The notes beneath the pieces are model-generated. The model saw nothing but the letters and a program-made list of their open reading frames with translations, searched no databases and was not told the DNA's origin. A stretch of 24,784 nucleotides of DNA, taken from an uncultured Anaerotignum sp. Its GTDB lineage: Bacteria > Bacillota > Clostridia > Lachnospirales > Anaerotignaceae. The position numbers and the translations under genes were made by a program. Shown here one piece after another: positions 7,318 to 16,300 of this stretch (positions are counted from its first letter, which is position 1; each line of letters opens with the position of its first letter). The stretch covers positions 1-24,784 of the forward strand of contig NZ_CAJMDQ010000034.1 in the NCBI RefSeq assembly GCF_905212195.1. Direction: 5' to 3'.

Positions 7318-7351
7318 CAGCAAATGCGTGTGTTTTTAAGTTACCTATGGG

Positions 7352-7380
7352 ATTATAGCACAATCCCATACAAATTACAA
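7352..7380 (-). promoter_or_regulatory. rpsB-tsf promoter with extended -10
   Basis: On the minus strand TTGTAA (7375-7380) is 17 bp from a perfect TATAAT (7352-7357), which is preceded by TGC, making an extended -10. It lies about 50 nt after the topA stop and about 105 nt before the rpsB start, so the leader holds the hairpin at 7281-7317. Confidence 0.85.
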
Positions 7381-7425
7381 CCATAAATTATGGTTTTTTT
7401 CAACTTTTTCTGAAAAAACAGCGGT

Positions 7426-9573
7426 TTATTCCTCTGTATTTTCTTCTTTTTCCGGTTCGGGCTCCCGCATGTAGCCGCATTTTTCATTGGAACATACGAT
7501 TTTAGGATTTTTCTTGCCCTTTTCTTCCAGGAAACTGCCGCAGACGGGACATTTTTCCCCGGTAGGTTTATTCCAGGACATGAAGCCGCACTCAGGATTG
7601 TTTTCACAACCGAAATAGGTTCTGCCTTTCTTCGTTTTCTTGATGAGAACCTTGCCGCCGCATTCGGGACAGTTTACACCAGCTTCTTCAAAGAAAGGTT
7701 TCGCGTTCTGGCATTCAGGGAAACCGGGGCAAGCCAGGAATTTTCCGTATCTGCCATATTTGATGACCATGTTTCTGCCGCATTTTTCGCAGATAACATC
7801 GGTTACTTCGTCTTTGATTTCCACTTTTGCCAGTTTTTCCACGGCATTTTCCACTGCTGCATGGAAACCAGGATAGAAATCACGGATAATCTGTTTCCAT
7901 TCTTCTCTACCCATTTCCACGTCATCCAGACGTTCTTCCATGTTTGCTGTGAAGTCTACGTCCACAATATCCGGGAAATAGGTTTTCATAATATCGTTGA
8001 CCACTTCCCCCAATTCTGTGGGATAGAGGTTTTTCGCTTCTTTTGTAACATAGTTTCTTGCCTGAATGGTGGTCAATGTAGGCGCATAGGTACTGGGACG
8101 ACCTACGCCGATTTCTTCCAGTGTTTTGATGAGGGATGCATCTGTAAAACGTGCAGGGGGCTGTGTGAAATGCTGTTCCGGCAGGATTTCCAGTGCTTTC
8201 AGCACGTCGCCTTCATTCAGCACAGGCATCTGTACATCTGCTTCTTCTTCCCCTTTGTTGTAAACTTCCAGGAAGCCTCGGAAAGTCAAACGGGAACCAG
8301 AAGCACGGAAACTATATTCCCCTGCTGCCAGTTTCACCTGCATGGTGTCATAAAGTGCAGGGCTCATCTGGCTGGCAACGAAACGTTCCCAAATGAGTTT
8401 ATAAAGCTTATACTGATCTTTTGTCAAAGATTCCTTGATGCTGTCAGGTGTCCGCTGTACATTTGTGGGACGGATAGCTTCGTGGGCATCCTGTGTTTTC
8501 CCTTTGGATTTATATACCACACGTTCGGGATTTACATATTCTTCCCCGAAGTTTTCACCGATATAGGAAACAGCCGCTTCATATGCTTCATCGGAAATAC
8601 GGAAGGAGTCGGTACGGATATAGGAAACCAGACCCACATTGCCTTCCCCTTTTACATGAACACCTTCATAAAGCTGCTGAGCAATGAGCATGGTTTTCTG
8701 TGTTGCCATGTTCAGATGCTTGCTGGCTTCCTGCTGCATGGTACTGGTGGTAAAAGGCGCAACGGGTTTCTTCTGACGTGTACCTTTTTTCACTTCTTTG
8801 ACGATGAAATCCTGTCCTTTCAGACCGTTTTCCACTTCCTGAACCACCTGTGCGTTGGGCAGTTCCATTTTTTCACTGCCTTTGCCATAAAATCTGGCTT
8901 CAAACGTTTTCTTTTCGGCGTCGGTCAGCTTTGCACCAATGGTCCAATATTCATCAGGAATGAATCCACGGATTTCGTCTTCTCTGTCACAAATCAGACG
9001 CAGAGCAACAGACTGCACACGGCCGCCGCTGAGACCTTTTTTGACTTTCTTCCATAATAAGTCACTGACGGTATAGCCCACCATTCTGTCCAGCACACGA
9101 CGCGCCTGCTGGGCATCTACCAAATCCATGTCGATTTCTCTTGCTTCAGAAATGGAGCGTTTTACCGCAGCCTTTGTGATTTCGTTGAAGGTGATACGGC
9201 TGATGTCTTTATCATCACCTAAATTGAGGGCGTGAAGCAGATGCCAGCTGATGGCTTCCCCTTCACGGTCCGGGTCAGTTGCCAGATAGACTTTATCGGC
9301 AGCCTTCGCCTCTTTTTTCAGTTTGCTCAACAAATCGCCTTTGCCGCGGATGGTGATATACTTGGGTTCGAAATCATGTTCGATGTCAATGCCCATCTGG
9401 CTTTTGGGCAAATCGCGGATATGCCCCATGGAAGCCTCAATTTTATAATTGCTTCCCAGAAATTTTCCAATGGTACTTGCCTTTGCAGGAGATTCTACAA
9501 TGACAAGGTATTTCTTTGACGCAGCTTTCTTGGTTGTTTTCTTTGGTTTTGCTGCAGTCGCTTCTTTGCTCAT
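7426..9573 (-). CDS. topA: DNA topoisomerase I (type IA)
   Basis: Topoisomerase I relaxes negative supercoils by transient single-strand cleavage. The 715-aa enzyme has a short Lys-rich N-terminal tail, then a Toprim domain starting KYLVIVESPAKASTIGKFLG with the metal-binding TDPDREGE at 99-106. The catalytic Tyr318 sits in VSYIRTDSFR. The C-terminus carries three four-cysteine zinc ribbons (C595/C598/C615/C621, C635/C638/C656/C662 and C675/C678/C694/C699) and an acidic tail. All expected motifs are present. The ATG at 9573 has an AGGTGA-type site about 5 nt upstream. dprA ends 24 nt before it, so dprA and topA form an operon; rpsB with its own promoter follows. No convincing terminator separates topA from the rpsB promoter region. 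Confidence 0.98.
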   Translation of the reverse strand: MSKEATAAKPKKTTKKAASKKYLVIVESPAKASTIGKFLGSNYKIEASMGHIRDLPKSQMGIDIEHDFEPKYITIRGKGDLLSKLKKEAKAADKVYLATDPDREGEAISWHLLHALNLGDDKDISRITFNEITKAAVKRSISEAREIDMDLVDAQQARRVLDRMVGYTVSDLLWKKVKKGLSGGRVQSVALRLICDREDEIRGFIPDEYWTIGAKLTDAEKKTFEARFYGKGSEKMELPNAQVVQEVENGLKGQDFIVKEVKKGTRQKKPVAPFTTSTMQQEASKHLNMATQKTMLIAQQLYEGVHVKGEGNVGLVSYIRTDSFRISDEAYEAAVSYIGENFGEEYVNPERVVYKSKGKTQDAHEAIRPTNVQRTPDSIKESLTKDQYKLYKLIWERFVASQMSPALYDTMQVKLAAGEYSFRASGSRLTFRGFLEVYNKGEEEADVQMPVLNEGDVLKALEILPEQHFTQPPARFTDASLIKTLEEIGVGRPSTYAPTLTTIQARNYVTKEAKNLYPTELGEVVNDIMKTYFPDIVDVDFTANMEERLDDVEMGREEWKQIIRDFYPGFHAAVENAVEKLAKVEIKDEVTDVICEKCGRNMVIKYGRYGKFLACPGFPECQNAKPFFEEAGVNCPECGGKVLIKKTKKGRTYFGCENNPECGFMSWNKPTGEKCPVCGSFLEEKGKKNPKIVCSNEKCGYMREPEPEKEENTEE

Positions 9574-9597
9574 ATCTTCACCTCTCAGCCTTCTCTG

Positions 9598-10689
9598 TTA
9601 ACTGCGGACATAGCCCGCCTGCTGTAATTTTCGAATATATCCAGTGATTTCCAACAGAGAAAGTACATATTGTATATCCTGAATTGGCTTTTCCAGCATA
9701 CGGCTCAATTCCTCAGCCGTTACTGGTGTAGCCTCAGTTATTTTCTCATAAATTTCCCGTTCTTCGGGTTCCAGTTTTTCTTCTACTTTTTCATAGAAAC
9801 GGGTCTTTTCCTTTTCCTGATAGGATATGCCAAGTTCCTCTAAAATATCTCCCGATTCTGTAATGATTGGGCAGCCCTGTTTAATCAGATTATTGGTGCC
9901 TTCGCTCAGTTTACTGGTCACATTGCCCGGCAGTACGAAAACATCTCTGCCGTTTTCCAGTGCCAAATCCGCTGTAATCAATGTGCCGCTGCGTTTTCCT
10001 GCTTCAATGACAACAATCAGTTTCGAAAGCCCGCTGATGATGCGGTTGCGATAGGGAAAATGATAAGGAACCGCTTTCGTTCCCGGCGGATACTCCGACA
10101 GCACACAGCCGTTTTCTATAATCCGCTCCATCAATTCCCGATTTTCCGCAGGATAACAAACATCTACGCCACAGCCCAGTACAGCAATTGTTTTACCGCC
10201 GCCGTCCATGATACCTTTATGGGCAACTGCGTCAATACCTTTTGCCATGCCGCTGACAACAATCACATTGGTCTGACCCAAATCCTTTGTGATGCGGTAC
10301 GCCACAGACGAGCCATATTGCGAGCATCTTCTAGCGCCAATGACACCAATCTTATCAATATGGTCATCAGGCAGAACACCTTTCACATAAATCCCCAAAG
10401 GCGGATCGTAAATTTGTTTCAGCAAATAAGGATAGGACGGGTGGAAATAGGAATAAAAGGAAATTTCTTTTTCTTCCAGTTCAATCATCCATTCATCCAG
10501 CATTTCCGGGTCTCGTTGGGATAAAATGGTATCTGCAAGCTTTGTGGCATTGCCCAAGGCACTGCGGATTTCTTCCGGTTCTGCGTAAAAAATATTTTCC
10601 GCTGTACCAAATCTTCCCAAAAGTTGAAAGGCTTTCTTTGTGTTATGCAGTGTCACTCTTGCCAGCCACATCAGATACGTTTCTTCCAC
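9598..10689 (-). CDS. dprA: DNA-processing protein DprA (Smf)
   Basis: DprA binds incoming single-stranded DNA during natural transformation and loads RecA. This 363-aa protein has an N-terminal helical domain (about 1-80). The Rossmann-like core shows IGVIGARRCSQYG (114-126), VSGMAKGIDAVAHKG (145-159), FPYRNRIISGLS (211-222) and GTLITADLALENGRDVFVLPGN (235-256). A C-terminal winged-helix-like segment occupies about 305-363. The start is GTG at 10689 with GGAGG 7 nt upstream. It is divergent from comM, with promoters for both in the 200-bp gap, and is followed by topA in the usual dprA-topA order. Many clostridia carry dprA without known competence, so a role in general recombination is also possible. 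Confidence 0.96.
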   Translation of the reverse strand: MEETYLMWLARVTLHNTKKAFQLLGRFGTAENIFYAEPEEIRSALGNATKLADTILSQRDPEMLDEWMIELEEKEISFYSYFHPSYPYLLKQIYDPPLGIYVKGVLPDDHIDKIGVIGARRCSQYGSSVAYRITKDLGQTNVIVVSGMAKGIDAVAHKGIMDGGGKTIAVLGCGVDVCYPAENRELMERIIENGCVLSEYPPGTKAVPYHFPYRNRIISGLSKLIVVIEAGKRSGTLITADLALENGRDVFVLPGNVTSKLSEGTNNLIKQGCPIITESGDILEELGISYQEKEKTRFYEKVEEKLEPEEREIYEKITEATPVTAEELSRMLEKPIQDIQYVLSLLEITGYIRKLQQAGYVRS

Positions 10690-10727
10690 AACGTCGCCTC
10701 CTTATCCCCTTGCCAGTTACGCAATCT

Positions 10728-10756
10728 ACTATATATGCTTTCTTTTCAAAATTCAA
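10728..10756 (-). promoter_or_regulatory. dprA-topA promoter
   Basis: On the minus strand TTGAAT (10751-10756) is 17 bp from TATAGT (10728-10733), about 40 nt upstream of the dprA GTG start. Match is 4 of 6 and 5 of 6. Confidence 0.65.
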
Positions 10757-10795
10757 TGATTTTTTTCTAAAAATTTGAAAATAATGTGAATTACC

Positions 10796-10813
10796 TTCTA
10801 TGTACTAGTAGAA
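10796..10813. repeat. Short palindrome between the divergent dprA and comM promoters
   Basis: The arms TTCTA and TAGAA enclose an 8-bp middle, and the perfect palindrome TACTAGTA lies at 10803-10810. It is roughly equidistant from the two -35 boxes (10756 and 10828), a reasonable place for a shared operator. No match to a known box was recognised. Confidence 0.4.
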
Positions 10814-10827
10814 ATCTCCAATTTTCA

Positions 10828-10856
10828 TTGCACTTTTTCGTAAGAATTGTTATGAT
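10828..10856 (+). promoter_or_regulatory. comM promoter with extended -10
   Basis: TTGCAC (10828-10833) is 17 bp from TATGAT (10851-10856), which is preceded by TGT to give an extended -10. It is about 37 nt upstream of the comM start. Confidence 0.65.
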
Positions 10857-10892
10857 AAAAACAGAATTTTTCAAGAGAAATGAGGCGAGGTC

Positions 10893-12425
10893 ATGCTTTC
10901 CATTATTCATAGCGCCGCACTGCTTGGCATTGACGCTTATGCTGTCAATGTAGAAGTTGACTTGAGCAGCGGACTGCCTGCTTTTGACATTGTTGGGCTG
11001 CCGGATTCTGCTGTGAAAGAATCCAGAGAACGGGTACGTACTGCCATCAAAAACACAGGGCTCTCCTTTCCAACCAAGCGCATCACAGTCAATTTAGCAC
11101 CAGCGGACACGAAAAAAGAAGGGGCGTCCTTTGACCTGCCCATTGCCGCAGGGATTCTGACTGCTATGGGAACCCTGCCTGCTGAAGCATTAGATGAATA
11201 TTTACTGGCTGGCGAACTTTCTCTGGATGGTTCTCTGCGCCCCGTCAACGGCATTCTGCCTATGGTCTACGGCGCATTGCAGGATGGCATCACAAAATGC
11301 TTTGTGCCCTATGAAAACGCCGAGGAAGCGGCTCTTGTGGAAGGCATGGAGGTTTATCCGCTCCATAGTCTACGTCAATTAGTTGCTATTCTGCAAAATC
11401 AGGAAACATTACCGCCCTATCATGTAGATCTGGACAATCTCTTTGCCGATGACAAAGAATGGGAGAGTCTGGATTTTTCTCATGTAAAGGGTCAGGAAAA
11501 TGCCAAACGTGCTATGGAGCTGGCAGCTGCCGGCGGACATAATATCCTGCTTATCGGCCCTCCCGGTTCTGGCAAAACCATGCTGGCAAAACGCTTTCCT
11601 ACCATACTGCCTGACCTGACTTTTGCAGAAAGCATTGAAATTACGAAAATCTACAGCGTAGCAGGTCTTTTGCAGAACAAAAACGCTTTGATTCACCACA
11701 GACCTTTTCGTTCTCCCCATCATACCATTTCCGCTTCTGCCCTCACTGGCGGCGGCAGAATCCCAAAACCCGGGGAAATTTCCTTGGCCCATAATGGCGT
11801 GCTGTTTTTGGACGAATTGCCGGAATTTCAGCGTTCTGCTCTGGAAGTCATGCGGCAGCCTATGGAAGACGGAAAAGTCACCATTGCCCGTGTCAGCGGC
11901 ACCTTGACATTTCCCTCTGATTTCATGCTGGTGGCAGCCATGAACCCCTGTCCCTGCGGTTATCTTGGCAGCGGGGATAAATGCCACTGCACCGTCAATG
12001 AAATTGCCAAATACCAAAGCAAAATCAGCGGGCCTCTATTAGACCGTATTGACCTGATGGTGGAAATGCCTGCGGTAGGATATGAAGATCTGCAAAGCAC
12101 CGCTTCCGGCGAATCTTCCGCAGAAATCAAACAACGTGTGGTAAAAGCCCACGAGATCCAACTGCAGCGATATAAAAAGGAAGGAATTTTCTTCAATGCC
12201 CAGCTTAACGCCGCACAAGTGGAGAAATACTGCGTTCTTGGGGAAGCAGAACAAAAACTGCTGAAAGCAGCCTTCTCTTCCATGGACTTAAGCGCAAGAG
12301 CTTACCATAAAATATTAAAAGTTGCCAGAACGGCAGCAGACTTAGACGGCAGCGAAGAAATCACTGTCCGCCATCTGGCAGAAGTTCTGCAATACCGTTC
12401 TTTGGACAGAAAATATATGATATAA
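10893..12425 (+). CDS. comM: ComM/YifB family Mg-chelatase-like AAA+ ATPase
   Basis: ComM is a hexameric helicase that promotes branch migration when transformed DNA recombines into the chromosome. The 510-aa protein has the N-terminal ChlI-like domain (GLPAFDIVGLPDSAVKESRE, 27-46; KRITVNLAPADTKKEG, 62-77), then an AAA+ module with Walker A GPPGSGKT at 222-229 and Walker B GVLFLDELPEF at 302-312. A CPCG...CHC cysteine cluster at 353-366 may bind zinc, and a C-terminal helical domain follows. ATG at 10893, with GAGG-type sites 2-9 nt upstream. It is on the opposite strand from dprA, whereas the two are commonly co-oriented in Firmicutes. The DUF1275 gene follows after 14 nt, in the same operon. 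Confidence 0.96.
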   Translation: MLSIIHSAALLGIDAYAVNVEVDLSSGLPAFDIVGLPDSAVKESRERVRTAIKNTGLSFPTKRITVNLAPADTKKEGASFDLPIAAGILTAMGTLPAEALDEYLLAGELSLDGSLRPVNGILPMVYGALQDGITKCFVPYENAEEAALVEGMEVYPLHSLRQLVAILQNQETLPPYHVDLDNLFADDKEWESLDFSHVKGQENAKRAMELAAAGGHNILLIGPPGSGKTMLAKRFPTILPDLTFAESIEITKIYSVAGLLQNKNALIHHRPFRSPHHTISASALTGGGRIPKPGEISLAHNGVLFLDELPEFQRSALEVMRQPMEDGKVTIARVSGTLTFPSDFMLVAAMNPCPCGYLGSGDKCHCTVNEIAKYQSKISGPLLDRIDLMVEMPAVGYEDLQSTASGESSAEIKQRVVKAHEIQLQRYKKEGIFFNAQLNAAQVEKYCVLGEAEQKLLKAAFSSMDLSARAYHKILKVARTAADLDGSEEITVRHLAEVLQYRSLDRKYMI

Positions 12426-12439
12426 CAGGAGATTGATAT

Positions 12440-13111
12440 ATGACATTACATACAGACCAAATGTCCGATTCCTTCCGCATCGGCGCCATGTTGGCAGTCG
12501 TAGGTGGGTTTCTGGATGCATATACTTATCTGGCGCGCGGTCAGGTTTTTGCCAATGCCCAAACAGGCAACATTGTCCTGCTGGGTGTGCACTTATCTGA
12601 AGGGGATTTCAAAAAAGCACTTTCCTATCTGGTTCCCATTCTGGCATTTGTTGCCGGAATTTTTGTAGATGAATGGATCAAACATCGTCTGGAAGGAAAA
12701 GTAGCACTGCACTGGCGGCAGACGGTACTTCTCATTGAAATTTTGGCTTTGATTGTCGTGATATTCCTTCCTCTGGGAAAAGCCGACCCCTTAGCCAATG
12801 CATTGGTTTCCTTTATCTGCTCCATGCAGGTACAAAGTTTCCGTAAATTCCATGGTATGCCTTATGCCACTACCATGTGTACTGGCAATCTGCGCAGCGG
12901 CACAGACCATCTGGTGAAATATTTCCAGACAAAAGACCCTTCCCGCAGAGAAAAAAGTTTCCATTATTACAGCATTATCCTATTCTTTATTCTAGGTGCT
13001 GCCATTGGTGCTGTAGGTACAAAACTCTGGGGCAGTCCTGCTCTGGTCATCTGCTGTATCCTGCTGGCAATTGCTTTTGCAATGCTCTTTGTAAAGCCAA
13101 AAACAGAATAA
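12440..13111 (+). CDS. DUF1275 (YoaK) family integral membrane protein
   Basis: The 223-aa protein is strongly hydrophobic, with about six membrane spans (around 13-32, 62-80, 94-112, 117-135, 176-196 and 199-218). It shows the paired YoaK signatures: VGGFLDAYTYL with VFANAQTGNIVLLG (21-49), and MQVQSFRKFHGMPYATTMCTGNLRSG (129-154), in which TGN recurs. The function of the family is not established; a transporter or channel role is often supposed. ATG at 12440 with AGGAGA 7 nt upstream. It starts 14 nt after comM, so it is co-transcribed, and a strong terminator follows within 40 nt. The link to comM is probably only positional. Confidence 0.9.
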   Translation: MTLHTDQMSDSFRIGAMLAVVGGFLDAYTYLARGQVFANAQTGNIVLLGVHLSEGDFKKALSYLVPILAFVAGIFVDEWIKHRLEGKVALHWRQTVLLIEILALIVVIFLPLGKADPLANALVSFICSMQVQSFRKFHGMPYATTMCTGNLRSGTDHLVKYFQTKDPSRREKSFHYYSIILFFILGAAIGAVGTKLWGSPALVICCILLAIAFAMLFVKPKTE

Positions 13112-13148
13112 AAAGATACTCCTTTAGAGGCATCTTCATAAGAAAACA

Positions 13149-13198
13149 AAGCAAGCTGAACTCCTTATGATATAGAGGATTTCAGCTTGCTTATTTTT
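13149..13198 (+). terminator. Intrinsic terminator of the comM-DUF1275 operon
   Basis: Arms 13149-13160 and 13181-13192 pair perfectly over 12 bp, with an additional inner 4-bp stem (13162-13165 with 13176-13179). The right arm runs into ATTTTTAC on the plus strand. It lies about 40 nt after the DUF1275 stop. Confidence 0.93.
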
Positions 13199-13240
13199 AC
13201 AAGATTTTATTTGATATATTTTCTTCTAAAAACAGCCGTC

Positions 13241-13304
13241 GCAATTCCCCTTAAAAAAGCAAGGAAAAGAAAAATCAATGTTTTCTTAAAGGGAAGTTGC
13301 TTTT
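13241..13304 (+). repeat. Imperfect long inverted repeat between convergent terminators
   Basis: The segment 13241-13254 is complementary to 13286-13300 apart from one bulge and one mismatch, with an A-rich 31-nt loop. The right side continues as TTTTCTT on the plus strand. It may be a backup or decayed terminator for the comM operon. It lies in the 284-bp gap between the DUF1275 and pyc genes, which otherwise holds only the two terminators. Confidence 0.5.
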
Positions 13305-13328
13305 CTTAGGAAATATCTTTTTTGTTTC

Positions 13329-13365
13329 AAAAAACCCGAAACACAGATTGTGTTTCGGGTTTTTA
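13329..13365 (-). terminator. Intrinsic terminator after pyc, probably bidirectional
   Basis: Arms 13331-13345 and 13349-13363 pair perfectly over 15 bp around a 3-nt loop, with T runs on both strands at the ends. It begins about 30 nt after the pyc stop and could also stop read-through from the plus strand. Confidence 0.95.
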
Positions 13366-13395
13366 CACTTATATTGATATACAGTTGAAGAAAAA

Positions 13396-16300
13396 TTATT
13401 CTTCTTCTTTTGCGAAGGATACCAGCAGATCGCCCTGGCTGACTTTTTCGCCTTCCACAGCATAGATCTTGTCGATCACGCCATCTTCTTTTGCTACGAT
13501 AGATGTTTCCATCTTCATTGCTTCGATGGTCAGCAGAGGCTGGGTCTTCTTCACCGCTTCGCCTTCTTTTACCAGAATCTTGCTGATGGTACCGGGGATA
13601 GAAGAACCCAGATGGTAAGGGTTGTTCTTATCGGCTTTCAGTTTACCGTCGCTCTTAACTTCCAGATGTTTATCCAGAACTTTTACTTCACGCATTACGC
13701 CGTTGATTTCGAATGTCAGCGCGCGGAAACCTTCTGCATCGGGTTCGGACATATCAATGAATTTGATGATGATATCTTTACCTTCACCAATTTCGATGGA
13801 AGTTTCTTCCCCTTTTGCCAGACCAAAGAAGTATACGTCACTGGTCAGTTTGGATACGTCTGTGTAGTATTCCCAATGGTCGCAGTAATCATCATATACC
13901 TTTGGATACAGAGCATAACTGATGACGTTTCTGGGGTTCACGTTTTTCATAACGTGTGCTTCTTTCAAATGCTTTGCAATGGCATCGAAATCTGCGGGAG
14001 GCAGCAGCGCACCTGCTCTGCCGTTGATAGGTTTTCTGCCTTTCAGCACGATTTCCTGCAGTTCTTTGGGGAAACCGCCTTCAGGCTGACCGATATTCCC
14101 AATGAAGTAATCCACAACGGATTCAGGATAGGAAATATCTTTACCTTCTGTGAGGATATTATCTTTGTTCAGACCGTTTTTGGACATGAAGATAGCCATA
14201 TCCCCTACAACCTTGGAGGAAGGTGTTACTTTTACGATGTTGCCCAGCAGTTCGTTGGCTTCTTTATACAGATGTTTGATTTCTTCAAAGTTATCTGCGG
14301 AGCCCATGGATTTTACCTGTGCCAGCAAGTTGGAATACTGACCGCCGGGGATTTCGTATTTATAGATTTCAGTATTGGGTGTCTTCATTTCACTTTCGAA
14401 GCCAGTGAAGATCTGACGTACACCCTGATAGTAATGGCTCAGTTCAACCAGCTGATCAGGATCCAGACCGGTATCGCGTTCTGTACCGCGCAGAGCTTCT
14501 ACAACTGCGTTCATAGAAGGCTGGCTGGTCAGGGAGCTCATGGACTGGATTGCCAAGTCGGCAATGTCCACGCCTGCTTCTGCAGCCATCAGTACGGTGC
14601 TGACACCGTTACCTGTGGTGTCATGGGTATGCAGATGCAGAGGAATATGCAGTTCCTGTTTCAGTGCAGTAAACAGTTCTTTTGCAGCATAAGGTTTCAG
14701 CAGACCTGCCATATCTTTGATTGCGAAAATGTGGCAGCCCATGTCTTCCAGTTCTTTTGCTTTGCGGATATAGTAATCCAGTGTATATTTTGTTTCCTTA
14801 GGATCCAGAATATCGCCGGTGTAGCAGATAGCACCTTCTACGATCTTGCCTGTTTTCAGTGCTTCTTCAACGGGCATCTTCATGTTTTCCAGCCAGTTCA
14901 AGCTGTCGAAGATACGGAATACGTCTACGCCGCGTTCTGCGGAAACTTTGATGAATTCTCTAACAACGTTATCAGGATAGTTTGCGTAACCAACAGCGTT
15001 GGATGCACGCAGCAGCATCTGGATCAGTGTGTTAGGCATTGCTTCGGAAAGCTGCTGCAGTCTTCTCCAAGGAGATTCTGTCAGGAAACGGTAAGCAACG
15101 TCGAATGTTGCGCCGCCCCATGCTTCTACGGAGAATGCGTTTGCCATTGCCATGTTGGTTGCAGGCGCTGCAACAATCAGGTCGTTTGTACGCAGACGTG
15201 TTGCCATCAGAGACTGGTGTGCGTCACGCATGGTGGTATCTGTTACCAGCAGACGTTTTTCTTTCAGCAGGCTCTGTGTATAGTCTTTTGCGCCCATACG
15301 CAGGAATTTGTCTTTTGCACCTTCCACAAAGATGGTCTTGCCATTTTTGTCCTGTCCGAAAGAAGGAGGCACAATGGGATCAAATTCGGGTTTATGGCCT
15401 TTGGATTCGTTTACGATCTTGTTGCCGATAAATTCTGCAATCTTAGTTGCTCTGTCTTTACCCAGAACGATGTGGAACAGTTCGGGTGTTTTTTCAATGA
15501 ATGTTGTGGTGCATTTACCAGCATTCCAAACATCACTCTGCAGTACGTTGATCAGGAAAGGAATGTTTGTTTTTACGCCACGGATTCTGGTTTCTTTGAT
15601 GGCACGAACAGCTTTTCTTGTTACGCCTTCAAATGTTCTGTCGTGAGCGATGATTTTTACCAGCAAGCTGTCATAGAAAGGTGTAATTTCCGCACCTGTA
15701 TGAGCAGTACCGCCATCCAGACGGATACCATTGCCGGCAGGAGAACGGTATACACTGATTTTGCCTGTGTCAGGCAGGAAATTGTTGGCAGGGTCTTCTG
15801 TGGTGACACGCAGCTGAATGGCATAGCCATTGGAATGGATGTCATCCTGAGATTTGATGCCGATTTCAGGGGAATCCAGAGGATAACCTTCTTCAATCAG
15901 AATCTGTGCCTGCACGATATCAATACCCGTTACTTCTTCTGTTACGGTATGTTCTACCTGAATACGGGGGTTCATTTCGATGAAATAGTAGTTTTCGTCT
16001 GCATCCACCAAGAATTCCAGTGTACCAGCATTTTTGTATCCTACATGTTTGGACAGACGAACGGCATCTGCGAAGATTTTTTCTCTGACTGCATCGCTGA
16101 CAGTGAAAGCGGGTGCGAATTCCACAACTTTCTGATGACGGCGCTGTACAGAACAGTCACGGTCAAAGAGGTGCACAACGTTGCCGTATTTGTCACCCAG
16201 AACCTGAACTTCGATATGTTTGGGGTCACGGAGATATTTTTCAACGAAAATTTTATCGTCACCGAAGGCTTTTTTCGCTTCGTTTCTTGCTTCGTCAAAT

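Noticed and set aside
7247..7384. Longer rpsB reading frame starting at 7384
   Set aside because: The extension covers the rpsB promoter and the leader hairpin, and the residues do not resemble S2. The ATG at 7246 has GGAGG at the right distance.
7379..7400. Small palindrome followed by a T run on the plus strand near the end of topA
   Set aside because: No plus-strand gene precedes it, and the 7-bp AT-rich stem is weak; it overlaps the rpsB -35 region and is probably chance.
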